This document shows positions 1 to 8,530 of a stretch of 64,000 nucleotides of DNA, piece after piece (the first letter of the stretch is position 1; the number at the start of each line of letters is the position of its first letter). Below the pieces are notes generated by a model that saw nothing but the letters and a program-made list of their open reading frames with translations, was not told where the DNA came from and made no database searches. The translations under genes and the position numbers were made by a program. The stretch spans positions 1 to 64,000 of IMG/VR virus record IMGVR_UViG_3300027714_000011; one strand, 5' to 3'. The DNA is from a virus.

Positions 1-2
1 AT

Positions 3-305
3 ATTGTTTTATTTGATCAATTAGAATCTAAAGATATTTTAAAAATAGTTCAAATTGAATTAAATAATTTCTCAGAAAGAATGCAGCTTGAAGGATATAC
101 ATTTAAATTCCTAAAACCAGCAAAAGATTTCTTAGTAATAGAAGGATATGATCAATCATATGGTGCGAGGCCAATTAAAAGAGCAATCCAAAAATATGTT
201 GAAGATATCGTTGCTGACGCAATCTTAGATCAAACTCTAGAAAAAGGAAAGGAATATTCTATTTCTAAAAACAAAAATGAAGATAAACTTTTTATTAAAT
301 TCTAG
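3..305 (+). CDS. Clp-family AAA+ ATPase (ClpB/ClpC type), C-terminal part
   Basis: The frame is open from the left edge of the window, so only about the last 100 residues are present. They match the small C-terminal subdomain of the second AAA+ module of ClpA/B/C proteins: a FDQL...DILKIV segment, then GYDQSYGARPIKRAIQKYVE, which is the sensor-2 region with the conserved GARP-[IL]-[KR]-R arginine. The family unfolds or disaggregates proteins using ATP. Whether this one pairs with a protease depends on a P-loop (IGF/L) motif that lies outside the window. A phage ClpP gene sits 1.2 kb downstream on the same strand, which makes a Clp protease pair possible (inference). The family call is firm; the ClpB versus ClpC choice is open. 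Confidence 0.88.
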   Translation: MVLFDQLESKDILKIVQIELNNFSERMQLEGYTFKFLKPAKDFLVIEGYDQSYGARPIKRAIQKYVEDIVADAILDQTLEKGKEYSISKNKNEDKLFIKF

Positions 306-320
306 TATAACTAGTATAAA
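306..320 (+). promoter_or_regulatory. Promoter-like motif TATAACTAGTATAAA
   Basis: A 15-base string that recurs exactly at 34254-34268. Both copies sit in short gaps 11-12 nt upstream of an ATG (332 and 34281). The TAGTATAA core is shared with the stronger repeated element at 28.7-30.7 kb. The promoter role is inferred from position and recurrence only. Confidence 0.4.
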
Positions 321-331
321 CAAAACAAAGC

Positions 332-1186
332 ATGTCAGATTTTTCAAAAGTATTTAAAGAATTATTAACAAAGATTGATACGCATGGAGATGTATCAAAA
401 CCAAGAGATCTTCAAGTTAAAGAACTTCTTTTAAATAGCATAGATATTGATCCAACAAAGCCAATTGCTAATTTTGAATCTAGATCTTTCAATTGGAAAT
501 ACTTCGCTGGTGAAATGGCATGGTATTTACACAGAGATACTGATGTAGATTATATAGGTCAATATTCAGGAATGTGGTCAACACTTACGAATCCTGGTAC
601 AAATGAAATTAATTCAAATTATGGTGCACTAGTTTTTAACTCAGAACAAATAGGCTGGGTAATAGATTCGCTATTAAAAGATGAGAATAGTAGACAAGCT
701 ATTATGTTCTTTAATCAACCTAAATTTCAATTTGAAGGCAATAAAGATTTTGTCTGCACAATGTATTCAAACTTCTTTATTAGAAACAATAAATTGAATA
801 TGAAAATTCAAATGAGATCTAATGATATATTTTATGGTCTAACATTTGATGCACCATTCTTTTCATTCTTGATGCAATCAGTATTCTTAATGCTAAAGAA
901 GCACGACAAATACAAAGATTTAGAATTAGGCACATATCATCATTTTGCAGATAATATTCATTTCTATGAGAGACACTTTGAATTAGCAAAGAAAATTAAA
1001 TCTGAAGATGATGCACTAGAATCTAATATCAATACGTTAATATTAAAAAAACCATTCATAGATTATGATGGTGAAGAAGTTTATATGACAGACGAAGGTA
1101 TTGAATTTGTAACTAGAATGGATCAAACACAAGGATCTAAAGAAGTCAATTATAAAAATATACTTAAAGATTATTTTACAATTTAA
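332..1186 (+). CDS. Thymidylate synthase-family enzyme, probable dCMP hydroxymethylase
   Basis: A 284-residue protein of the thymidylate synthase/dCMP hydroxymethylase fold. Visible landmarks are the catalytic-type Glu61 (GEMAWYL), Cys142 in the VCT motif as nucleophile, the nucleotide-binding RSNDIFYGL segment (162-170), and the late H-F-Y motif (210-212) that contacts deoxyribose. The residue that is Asn in thymidylate synthase (E. coli N177, in the PFN motif) is Asp173 here (TFD). In T4 gene 42 protein the same Asn-to-Asp change goes with dCMP rather than dUMP as substrate. The product would therefore be 5-hydroxymethyl-dCMP or 5-methyl-dCMP for modified phage DNA. Substrate is inferred from one residue; the family is secure. 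A dCMP deaminase is encoded at 38.7 kb. Confidence 0.85.
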   Translation: MSDFSKVFKELLTKIDTHGDVSKPRDLQVKELLLNSIDIDPTKPIANFESRSFNWKYFAGEMAWYLHRDTDVDYIGQYSGMWSTLTNPGTNEINSNYGALVFNSEQIGWVIDSLLKDENSRQAIMFFNQPKFQFEGNKDFVCTMYSNFFIRNNKLNMKIQMRSNDIFYGLTFDAPFFSFLMQSVFLMLKKHDKYKDLELGTYHHFADNIHFYERHFELAKKIKSEDDALESNINTLILKKPFIDYDGEEVYMTDEGIEFVTRMDQTQGSKEVNYKNILKDYFTI

Positions 1187-1187
1187 A

Positions 1188-1496
1188 ATGGAAAAACCAC
1201 CGAAAATACATATTGATCCAACAATTATTTTAGTAGAAGACTTTGAAAAATTATTAATATCAAAATACGATATATTTTATAGACGAATTGTCGAGTACAT
1301 ACTTAACATAGTCGAGAAAAAGGAAGAGCATAAATTATTAGCTATTTTAGTTGATGATGAAGGAAGAGAATACGAAATGGAATTACCAAAAACAGGTTTC
1401 AACAAATCTTTAAAAAAAGCAATGGAATATTTTACGCTTATTGAAGAATACGAAACATGTGACTTAATTAAACAAATACAAAAACAAATAGCATAA
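1188..1496 (+). CDS. Small helical protein of the phage E-Y-E-x-C family
   Basis: A 102-residue protein of unknown function. It starts one base after the preceding stop and ends directly against the ClpP start (TAA then ATG). The last third, YFTLIEEYETCDLIKQIQK, is shared in pattern with three other proteins of this window (24270, 25844 and 26398), all of which end in an aromatic residue, E-[DEF]-[YF]-E-[KT]-C and a charged helix. The pattern recalls the UVR motif of UvrB/UvrC and McsA (FExAAxLRDxI), with Cys in place of the first Ala. That resemblance is an inference from eye alignment. Confidence 0.7.
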   Translation: MEKPPKIHIDPTIILVEDFEKLLISKYDIFYRRIVEYILNIVEKKEEHKLLAILVDDEGREYEMELPKTGFNKSLKKAMEYFTLIEEYETCDLIKQIQKQIA

Positions 1497-2183
1497 ATGA
1501 ATTACTACCCAAAAGATAAAGAATTTCAAAGATACGCTCAATCAGAGTTTAATGTTAATGGAAGCAACATAGATGCATACGCTAAAATAGCTGATAAGCA
1601 AATGTCAATGACACCTTATATTCTAGAAGAGCGTGAGATGAGAGTAACTCAAATGGATATATTTTCAAGATTAATGGCCGATAGATTATTATGGGTAGCA
1701 GGTCCAGTAAATGATGCAATGAGTACTGTTGTACAAGCACAATTAATGTTCTTATCTAGTAATAGCCCTGACGATATCACAATGCACATTGATTCTCCAG
1801 GTGGTTCAGTTAAATCTGGATTATCTATGGTTGATGTGATGGAATATATACCATGTGATATACGCACAGTAAACACAGGTATGGCCGCTTCAATGGGTTC
1901 AGTATTATTAGGAGCAGGAACTAAAGGTAAGAGGGCGTCACTGAGACATTCTACTACTATGTTGCACCAATCTTCTGGTGGTTTTAGTGGAAATATCCAA
2001 GATGCTGAAGTAGATTGGGCAGAATGGCAAAAAGTAAATTCAGAACTTTTTAATTTACTAGGTTCATATTGTGGAAAGAAACCTGAGCAAGTAATGAAAG
2101 ATGCTACTAGAGATTTTTGGCTTAATGCAGAAGAAGCTAAAAACTACGGCATCATAGATGAAATTATAAAAGCAAAAAAATAA
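1497..2183 (+). CDS. clpP: ClpP-like serine peptidase
   Basis: A 228-residue protein with the ClpP fold signature. The nucleophile is Ser132 in GMAASMGS, the His is His157 in MLHQ, and the acid is Asp206 in TRDFWLNAEEA. The spacings Ser-His 25 and His-Asp 49 are the same as in E. coli ClpP (S98, H123, D172). The oxyanion-hole glycines lie in HIDSPGGSV (98-105). The N-terminus is about 35 residues longer than mature bacterial ClpP. The family forms heptameric-ring chambers fed by a Clp ATPase, or in phages can act as a head-maturation protease. Here it is far from visible capsid genes and close to a Clp ATPase gene, so a role in turnover of host or phage protein is at least as likely (inference). 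Confidence 0.93.
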   Translation: MNYYPKDKEFQRYAQSEFNVNGSNIDAYAKIADKQMSMTPYILEEREMRVTQMDIFSRLMADRLLWVAGPVNDAMSTVVQAQLMFLSSNSPDDITMHIDSPGGSVKSGLSMVDVMEYIPCDIRTVNTGMAASMGSVLLGAGTKGKRASLRHSTTMLHQSSGGFSGNIQDAEVDWAEWQKVNSELFNLLGSYCGKKPEQVMKDATRDFWLNAEEAKNYGIIDEIIKAKK

Positions 2184-2197
2184 AGAATATATAAGTC

Positions 2198-2524
2198 ATG
2201 GCAAGTAGACAAAAAACAAGAGACATATTTATTCAGTTGATTAATTTACAACTAGAACCACACGGTAAAACGTATAACGATGTTGTTAATGAATCTGACT
2301 GGTACATGAAATATAGTACTACTAGAGAAAAAGAAGAGGCTTTTATACAAACTGCAATTGGAATTTTAAGAACTAAATTGAGAATGACTAAATCTGTTGC
2401 TGAAAAAGAAATCAATTGGTTTATTTTACAATGGGGATTAACCACTGTCAACGCTACAGATACAATTGATTCAAAAACTCTAGTAAAAAGTAAACCAAAT
2501 AATAATGTAACTGCTAGCAAGTAA
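2198..2524 (+). CDS. Hypothetical protein, 108 aa
   Basis: Not recognised. The protein has a predicted helical middle (EKEEAFIQTAIGILRTKLR) and a polar, Ser/Thr/Asn-rich tail. A variant of the late promoter-like motif (GAATATATAA, 2185-2194) abuts its start, and a strong terminator follows at 2551, so it is probably the last gene of the Clp/dCMP transcript. Confidence 0.6.
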   Translation: MASRQKTRDIFIQLINLQLEPHGKTYNDVVNESDWYMKYSTTREKEEAFIQTAIGILRTKLRMTKSVAEKEINWFILQWGLTTVNATDTIDSKTLVKSKPNNNVTASK

Positions 2525-2550
2525 TATTAAAATATTATAATATAAAAAAA

Positions 2551-2584
2551 GGGGTATTATCTTTAAGATAGTACCCTTTTTTAG
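2551..2584 (+). terminator. Rho-independent terminator
   Basis: An 11-base stem (2552-2562 with 2566-2576, one G-T pair), a tight loop and a run of T residues. It sits 27 nt after the stop of the preceding gene. Confidence 0.85.
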
Positions 2585-2616
2585 TTTATGTTAATTAGTA
2601 CACTGATAAATAGAAT

Positions 2617-3327
2617 ATGAATAACAATACTAACATACCAACATGGATTTCCGACGGTCCACCAGATATTGAATATTGTACATATAAATTAAAGGGCACT
2701 ATTTTAGATATAAAAAAGAAGCTAGCCTCAGGTAATTTATTAGGAGCGTTGCTTGATGTAGATAATAATTTAGATTATTTGTACATGTACGATGCTATTA
2801 AGGTTACTCATAATCCAAATCCAATAAACAATACAATGACAGGTTTTGATTTACCAGGATTAGAGTTATTCTTTACTGAAGACGAAATAATAGAGACTGA
2901 TCCTGTATTAGATTTTATTTTAGATGATGCATTAGATGGTTTCGAAGAATTGCATTCAATATGTAGAGAACGATGGAGATTGATTGAAGATGGAATTAAA
3001 TGTAATTATGTACCGACGAAGCCTTATTTTTTAAATGATGGATTTGTGTTTATTAAAACACCAGACAATAAGATGCATGTTTATCATTTTGTTAAACCTA
3101 ATAAATATTTTACAAGTGATTGGAGAAAGTTTAGTATGACTCATATGTATGACGAACAATGGACAAGCGAAGCTTATTTTTCTAGAATAGAAGAGATTAT
3201 GTCTAAAAAAGATGATAAGATTATAATTAGAATAGATTGTAAAACCGAAACTATTTTAAAAGATAACGCAATTGGAGTAATTAATCAAATGATTTTTTCT
3301 ATGTTAAATAGAGACTACTCCTTTTAA
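2617..3327 (+). CDS. Hypothetical protein, 236 aa
   Basis: Not recognised. An acidic protein with no signal peptide or membrane segment. It lies between a terminator and the first fibre gene, which has its own promoter-like motif. Tyr, Trp and Asp residues are frequent in the middle (HMYDEQWTSEAYFSR). The position suggests an accessory to the fibre block, but nothing in the sequence shows a function. Confidence 0.6.
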   Translation: MNNNTNIPTWISDGPPDIEYCTYKLKGTILDIKKKLASGNLLGALLDVDNNLDYLYMYDAIKVTHNPNPINNTMTGFDLPGLELFFTEDEIIETDPVLDFILDDALDGFEELHSICRERWRLIEDGIKCNYVPTKPYFLNDGFVFIKTPDNKMHVYHFVKPNKYFTSDWRKFSMTHMYDEQWTSEAYFSRIEEIMSKKDDKIIIRIDCKTETILKDNAIGVINQMIFSMLNRDYSF

Positions 3328-3331
3328 CACA

Positions 3332-3340
3332 GATATATAA
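3332..3340 (+). promoter_or_regulatory. Late promoter-like motif GATATATAA
   Basis: One of at least nine exact copies of GATATATAA in gaps before genes of this window. Here it is 26 nt before the ATG of the first collagen-like fibre gene. It resembles the short -10-only late promoters of T4-type phages (TATAAATA). Confidence 0.55.
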
Positions 3341-3365
3341 ACAAAGAAAAAAACAATTTATCAAC

Positions 3366-6300
3366 ATGCCAACTGTTTCAAATCAAAACATAATCATAGT
3401 ATTGCCAGAATTGGCACGTATTATTAGAGGACAAGCAAACAGTATAGATTTGGTGTTACACCAAGACTATATTGGAAACCAATTAAATATTGGTCTTGCA
3501 ACTGAAGTAAAAATAGAACTATATGACGTTAATAACTCTTTAGTCCAAACTGTTTCAAAATCAGGAGCCAATCTTACATATGGATCTCCTAACTCAGAAT
3601 CACAGGGTAAGATTTCTCTAGCATTAACCGCAGATCAAACAGCTGCATTACCGTTTGGAGCTACTGAAGTATCAGGAGCTTTAAAAGCAAAGGTATATGT
3701 AACTCTAGGAATTAATTTAGTTCAATTACCTACACTTAAATTAGCAAACATATATGACGCTGGAGATATTATTGGTGATATAGTTGCTAGTAGATTTACT
3801 TTACCGGGTTCGGTTTATAAAGTAAAATCATTTACTATTGCAGATAAACCAAGTGGAGGTGAAATAATACTGAATGATACCAATCCTTCAGGCGTAACTA
3901 AAATTAGAATATCGGTTACAGATGATAAGGGATATAGAAATGCTTATCTTGAATCTATATTAGAAAATAGAATTGATGTTGATGGAGTATTAGTATCATT
4001 ATTCTTAACTAACGTACATAATAATAGTGAGTATTCTACTTTTGAAATTAAAAGCTGGAGCAGAGTTGATGTATTAAACTCAAATCCTGCATCTCCTTTA
4101 TTAGATGACGATAGTGATGCAATAGAATTAATAGTTGCAGCAGAAGGTAATTCAACTATTGGAACCGAGGTATATGACATATCTACAGGTGATCAGTTAG
4201 GTATCTTTACAGAATCTTACTCTTCACCGCATGGTATATCAATTACACCAAGCGGATTAGCTACAATAACAGACGTTAATAATCTTACATTTTCAGGTGG
4301 AGCAATAGTCAATCAATTAGGAAACGGCAACGTTGATGTTGTATTTCCTTCAGTTGTAGTAACTACTTCTGGAACTAGTGGATCTTCAGGAATTGATGGT
4401 CTTAACGGTGAAGCTGGAACATCTGGAATTGACGGTCTTAATGGAACATCTGGAATTGACGGAACATCTGGAATTGACGGTCTTAATGGAACATCTGGAA
4501 TTGACGGAACATCAGGAATTGATGGTCTTAATGGAACATCTGGAATTGATGGAACATCTGGAACCGATGGTGTAACTGGAGCTAAAGGTGATCAAGGTGA
4601 TGCTGGAGCTAAAGGTGACGTTGGAGCTACTGGAGTACAAGGTATTCAAGGCGTTAAAGGTGATGTTGGAAACGACGGAGCTAATGGAATTGATGGAGTA
4701 GCTGGAACTAATGGAACATCTGGAATTGACGGCATAAACGGAGTTAAAGGTGATCAAGGTGATACTGGAGCTAAAGGCGATACTGGAGTACAAGGTATTC
4801 AAGGTGATCAAGGTATTCAAGGATTATTCGGACATGATGGTATTGATGGAGTAGCTGGAGATCCTGGAAGTGATGGATTAGATGGTGTTGATGGTGCTAG
4901 CGGAACTTCTGGTACTAATGGAGAGAATGGTGCAGCTGGAGCTGACGGTGCTAACGGTGCCGATGGAACTTCTGGTATTAATGGAGTAGATGGAGCTAAA
5001 GGTGATCAAGGCGATACTGGAATACAAGGTGAAGTTGGAGCTAAAGGCGATCAAGGTGAAGTTGGAGCTAAAGGTGATGTTGGAAACGATGGAGCTAATG
5101 GAACATCTGGGATTGATGGTATACGCGGAGCTAAAGGCGATCAAGGTGATCAAGGTGATGCTGGAATACAAGGTATTCAAGGTGAAGTTGGAGCTAAAGG
5201 CGATCAAGGTGATAATGGAACATCAGGTATTAATGGAACATCAGGTATTAATGGAACATCAGGTATTAATGGTATTCAAGGTGATACTGGTCTTAAAGGT
5301 GATCAAGGCGATACTGGAATACAAGGTGTTCAAGGTGTCAAAGGTGATGCTGGAAACAATGGAACATCTGGTATCGATGGTATTCAAGGTATTCAAGGTG
5401 AAGTTGGAGCTAATGGAACATCAGGAATTGATGGTATAAACGGAGCTAAAGGTGATCAAGGCGATACTGGAATACAAGGTGTTCAAGGTGTTCAAGGTGT
5501 TCAAGGTGAAGTTGGAGCTAAAGGTGATCAAGGTGATCAAGGTGTTAAAGGTGATGCTGGAAACGATGGAGCTGATGGATCACAAGGTGTTAAAGGTGAT
5601 GCTGGAAACGATGGAGCTGATGGTAATAATGGAACATCAGGAATTGATGGAGCTAAGGGTGATCAAGGTGATGCTGGTCTTAAAGGAGATCAAGGTGATC
5701 AAGGAGCACAAGGTACTATTGGAATACAAGGCGTTCAAGGTGAAGTTGGAGCTAAGGGTGATCAAGGTGATCAAGGCGTTAAAGGTGATGCTGGTAATAA
5801 CGGAGCACAAGGTAACGATGGAACTAACGGTTCTTCAGGAATTAATGGAGCTGCTGGTAATAACGGAGCACAAGGTAACGATGGAACTAGTGGTTCTTCA
5901 GGAATTAATGGAGCTGCTGGTAATAACGGAGCACAAGGTAACGATGGAACTAGTGGTTCTTCAGGAATTAAAGGTGATCAAGGTAATACAGGTGATGCTG
6001 GAGCCGCAGCGACAGGATCATTAGTTTCTTATAGAATTAAAGTCAATATGTTATCTAACAGTGTTAATTCAACCACACCTATCGCAAACGTATGGTCACC
6101 AGGCGGAGTAGAAATATATAATTCAACCGATGGTTGGTCTGTATCTGGATGGAATATTGCTAGATCAAATAACAATTTAACACTTACTCACACGTTGGCT
6201 AAACCGATATTAATGGGAACAGCACAAGGTAGAAACGGTTCTAACTTATTTGTCTCACAGTTTATTGGTAAAAATGCATCTACTTTATCTATACAAAATG

Positions 6301-6407
6301 TCGATGGAAATGCATATGTAAAATTCAACGGTATAACAAGTATCAATACAGGTGCTGCAACAGGTGGAGCCACAGATGTGATCATAACATTTGTAGTAGA
6401 ATCATAA
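3366..6407 (+). CDS. Collagen-like fibre protein with G-X-Y repeats
   Basis: A 1013-residue protein in three parts. Residues 1 to about 335 are a globular anchor with beta-rich, Ig-like segments. Residues 336 to about 880 form an uninterrupted Gly-X-Y array of roughly 180 triplets of two kinds, GTSGIDGLNG and GAKGDQGDTGIQG. About 130 residues at the end form a globular tip (GSLVSYRIKVNML to VIITFVVES). G-X-Y arrays fold as collagen triple helices and are common in phage tail fibres and tips. Few prolines occur in the array, as in other phage collagens, where K/D/Q pairs replace hydroxyproline for stability. A 63-base unit (GNNGAQGNDGTSGSSGINGA plus A) is repeated nearly three times at 5790-5969. 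The protein is probably a host-contact fibre; the attachment site on the virion is unknown. Confidence 0.85.
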   Translation: MPTVSNQNIIIVLPELARIIRGQANSIDLVLHQDYIGNQLNIGLATEVKIELYDVNNSLVQTVSKSGANLTYGSPNSESQGKISLALTADQTAALPFGATEVSGALKAKVYVTLGINLVQLPTLKLANIYDAGDIIGDIVASRFTLPGSVYKVKSFTIADKPSGGEIILNDTNPSGVTKIRISVTDDKGYRNAYLESILENRIDVDGVLVSLFLTNVHNNSEYSTFEIKSWSRVDVLNSNPASPLLDDDSDAIELIVAAEGNSTIGTEVYDISTGDQLGIFTESYSSPHGISITPSGLATITDVNNLTFSGGAIVNQLGNGNVDVVFPSVVVTTSGTSGSSGIDGLNGEAGTSGIDGLNGTSGIDGTSGIDGLNGTSGIDGTSGIDGLNGTSGIDGTSGTDGVTGAKGDQGDAGAKGDVGATGVQGIQGVKGDVGNDGANGIDGVAGTNGTSGIDGINGVKGDQGDTGAKGDTGVQGIQGDQGIQGLFGHDGIDGVAGDPGSDGLDGVDGASGTSGTNGENGAAGADGANGADGTSGINGVDGAKGDQGDTGIQGEVGAKGDQGEVGAKGDVGNDGANGTSGIDGIRGAKGDQGDQGDAGIQGIQGEVGAKGDQGDNGTSGINGTSGINGTSGINGIQGDTGLKGDQGDTGIQGVQGVKGDAGNNGTSGIDGIQGIQGEVGANGTSGIDGINGAKGDQGDTGIQGVQGVQGVQGEVGAKGDQGDQGVKGDAGNDGADGSQGVKGDAGNDGADGNNGTSGIDGAKGDQGDAGLKGDQGDQGAQGTIGIQGVQGEVGAKGDQGDQGVKGDAGNNGAQGNDGTNGSSGINGAAGNNGAQGNDGTSGSSGINGAAGNNGAQGNDGTSGSSGIKGDQGNTGDAGAAATGSLVSYRIKVNMLSNSVNSTTPIANVWSPGGVEIYNSTDGWSVSGWNIARSNNNLTLTHTLAKPILMGTAQGRNGSNLFVSQFIGKNASTLSIQNVDGNAYVKFNGITSINTGAATGGATDVIITFVVES
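5790..5969 (+). repeat. 63-base tandem repeat inside the collagen-like gene
   Basis: Nearly three in-frame copies, starting at 5790, 5853 and 5916. The first differs by AAC for AGT in one codon. Each encodes 21 residues, that is seven G-X-Y triplets. The near identity points to recent expansion or slippage. Confidence 0.85.
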
Positions 6408-6432
6408 AAATCATAAAAAATAAATATACATA

Positions 6433-7269
6433 ATGGCTACTAATCAAACGGGCAACCCAACACAATTATTAATAACTAGAGTGATATCAGGTACCACTAT
6501 GGCGGTTGATACAATACAAGACGAAACAAGTCCATGGTACTTTTATCCACTTACGTTTCAAGTTGATTTAGGTGTACAAATTCAAACATTCTCTGACACT
6601 TCAGTTAATGGTGGATTTTATGATGCAAGTGCAGTTGAAGTAAATGACTGGCTAATCCAACCTTCAGGTAAAGCTTATAGAATATCTTCTGTTATGGAGA
6701 TATTAGATGGTGGAGCTACAGCAAGAGTTATTTTAGAAGATGTAGAAAGTTATATTCTATTAAATGATTCCACTATGTCAGGTGCAAATTATCCAGACGA
6801 AGAACAGGCTGGTCTATGTATTGAACTAGATAATGAAGGAATTCCTATTATTGCTGGAGTTTCTCAAGTTTCTGCTTCGCTCCCAGAATTAGGATATTGG
6901 ATTGATGACGCTGTTAGTAGATTTGAAGCTAATTCTATTTCAGGTTCTAGTGAAAGTGGAATTTTAACAGGACTAGATAAAAATAAAACATCATTAGTAA
7001 CTGTAAACGACGGTGACTCTACTGGAATTACAATCACATATACTCCATTTTCAGATGGAGATGTAACTGTTAAAATAAATGGTATGGAAGTTAATCTAGG
7101 AGATAAAACATTTGATTGCTACTTCTCAAATGACGGCGGTACAACCGCAAGACTAGTTACTGATATCGAAGCCGGAGATATTCTTTATTGGAATGGTTCA
7201 ATAGCAGGTTATCAATTAGACGCAACAGATGATATTGATATTTCTTACCAAAAAGGTAGTTTAGACTAA
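6433..7269 (+). CDS. Probable virion structural protein next to the fibre gene
   Basis: A 278-residue acidic, Gly/Thr/Ser-rich protein. The C-terminal part (about 185-278: ITYTPFSDGDVTVKINGMEV, then YWNGSIAGYQL) is a beta-rich domain of a type often found in tail-fibre and decoration proteins of marine phages. It follows the collagen-like gene by 25 nt and is closed by a strong terminator, so the two probably share one transcript and one structure. Family membership was not established. Confidence 0.6.
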   Translation: MATNQTGNPTQLLITRVISGTTMAVDTIQDETSPWYFYPLTFQVDLGVQIQTFSDTSVNGGFYDASAVEVNDWLIQPSGKAYRISSVMEILDGGATARVILEDVESYILLNDSTMSGANYPDEEQAGLCIELDNEGIPIIAGVSQVSASLPELGYWIDDAVSRFEANSISGSSESGILTGLDKNKTSLVTVNDGDSTGITITYTPFSDGDVTVKINGMEVNLGDKTFDCYFSNDGGTTARLVTDIEAGDILYWNGSIAGYQLDATDDIDISYQKGSLD

Positions 7270-7325
7270 CTTAAAATACACCATAATATTATATTATAAA
7301 GTAATCACAAATTAACTAATAATAA

Positions 7326-7358
7326 AACGCCATCTAGTCTTAACTAGCTGGCGTTTTT
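7326..7358 (+). terminator. Rho-independent terminator
   Basis: A 13-base stem (7326-7338 with 7343-7355, one mismatch), a CTTA loop and a T run. It ends the transcript of the first fibre gene and its partner. Confidence 0.9.
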
Positions 7359-7370
7359 AATATATAATAC
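7359..7370 (+). promoter_or_regulatory. Late promoter-like motif, variant
   Basis: AATATATAATAC directly after the terminator, 46 nt before the next start. It differs from GATATATAA at the first base. A terminator followed at once by this motif is also seen at 8466-8509, 10352-10391 and 34766-34809. Confidence 0.45.
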
Positions 7371-7415
7371 TGTAGGACAATCATGTCCTAGGCCTAAAAA
7401 TAACACATATAAAAC

Positions 7416-8444
7416 ATGGCACAATTAAAAGTAAAACAAATTTCTGATTTCGTAACTGCAGTAGCATCTGTACATAACGGAGCAATCGGAACTGATACCG
7501 TAACGGGTATCGCAAACGCAAAGTCTGAAGCAATTTCAACTGCAGTTTCTGCTGACGTTGTAGGTCTTAGCTCTGCTAAGTCATACGCTGATCAAGCTGA
7601 AGTTGATGCAATCAACTCTTCTGTTTCTCAAGCTGAAGCTAAAGACGCTTCAAGAGCATTAACAGCTGGATTGAACATTTCTACTGCAAAGTCTGAAGCT
7701 ATCGCTTCTGCTGAATCTAAAGATGAGGTAAGAGCAACAGCTGCTAACCTTTATGCTGATCAAGCTGAAGCTGATGCTAAAACTGAAGCTGGAAGATTAG
7801 ATGGAATCGTTCTTTCTTCTGCTAAGTCTCACTCTAACTTACAAAAAGATAGAATTGATGCATTATTATTGGATTCTGACGCTACGTTAGATACATTTGC
7901 TGAGATCAAGTCTTTCGTAGATGGATTAGATACTGGTGATGTAGCTGGATTATCTGCTGCAATTTCAACAGGTGATTCTACGGCAATTTCAACTGCATTT
8001 TCTGCTGACGTTGTAGTTCTTTCTTCTGCTAAGTCTTATGCTGACGTTGCTGAAGCTGATGCTAAAGCTGAAGCTGGAAGATTAGATGGAATCGTTCTTT
8101 CTTCTGCTAAGTCTTATGCTGACGTTGCTGAAGCTGATGCTAACGGTTATACTGACGATAGAGAAACAAGTATTTTATCTGTATTAAGAGGTGAATTAGA
8201 AGCTGTTGCTGGAACTGATAAGTTAGAGCAAATAGCTACTATTGCTGGTGAAGGTTTCACTACAGCTTTACAACTTAGTCAAGCTAACAACGATATCTTA
8301 GTATTCGTTAACGGTTTACAGATTCATGCTTCTATTGAAGGTAGAGAAGGTTTCGTATATGACGGAGCTAGATTTGACGTTATCAACTTAGGATATGCAT
8401 TAGAAGCTAATGATCACATCGTGGTTATTGGTATAAAAGCATAA
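7416..8444 (+). CDS. Helical repeat linker/fibre protein
   Basis: A 342-residue protein. The start MAQLKVKQISDF resembles the start of the second collagen-like fibre (MSQLKLKQILEF), which suggests a shared docking peptide. Residues 20-260 are Ala/Ser/Asp/Lys-rich helical repeats (SSAKSYADQAEADAK and GRLDGIVLSSAKSY, repeated several times), likely a long coiled-coil shaft. The last 60 residues form a beta-rich tip (DILVFVNGLQI to HIVVIGIKA). Ala/Asp-rich repeats of this kind occur in tail-fibre proteins of T4-type marine phages. The gene stands alone between two terminators and has its own promoter-like motif. Confidence 0.7.
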   Translation: MAQLKVKQISDFVTAVASVHNGAIGTDTVTGIANAKSEAISTAVSADVVGLSSAKSYADQAEVDAINSSVSQAEAKDASRALTAGLNISTAKSEAIASAESKDEVRATAANLYADQAEADAKTEAGRLDGIVLSSAKSHSNLQKDRIDALLLDSDATLDTFAEIKSFVDGLDTGDVAGLSAAISTGDSTAISTAFSADVVVLSSAKSYADVAEADAKAEAGRLDGIVLSSAKSYADVAEADANGYTDDRETSILSVLRGELEAVAGTDKLEQIATIAGEGFTTALQLSQANNDILVFVNGLQIHASIEGREGFVYDGARFDVINLGYALEANDHIVVIGIKA

Positions 8445-8465
8445 TCTTTTTGATTAATTTTATTA

Positions 8466-8494
8466 AAGGCTCGCCACATTGGCGAGCCTTTTTT
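8466..8494 (+). terminator. Rho-independent terminator
   Basis: A perfect 10-base stem (8466-8475 with 8481-8490), an ACATT loop and a T run. Confidence 0.93.
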
Positions 8495-8500
8495 ATTTAG

Positions 8501-8509
8501 GATATATAA
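8501..8509 (+). promoter_or_regulatory. Late promoter-like motif GATATATAA
   Basis: An exact copy of the recurrent motif, 22 nt before the start of the glycosyltransferase gene and just after a terminator. Confidence 0.55.
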
Positions 8510-8530
8510 AAAAACAAACTATTTTTAGAC

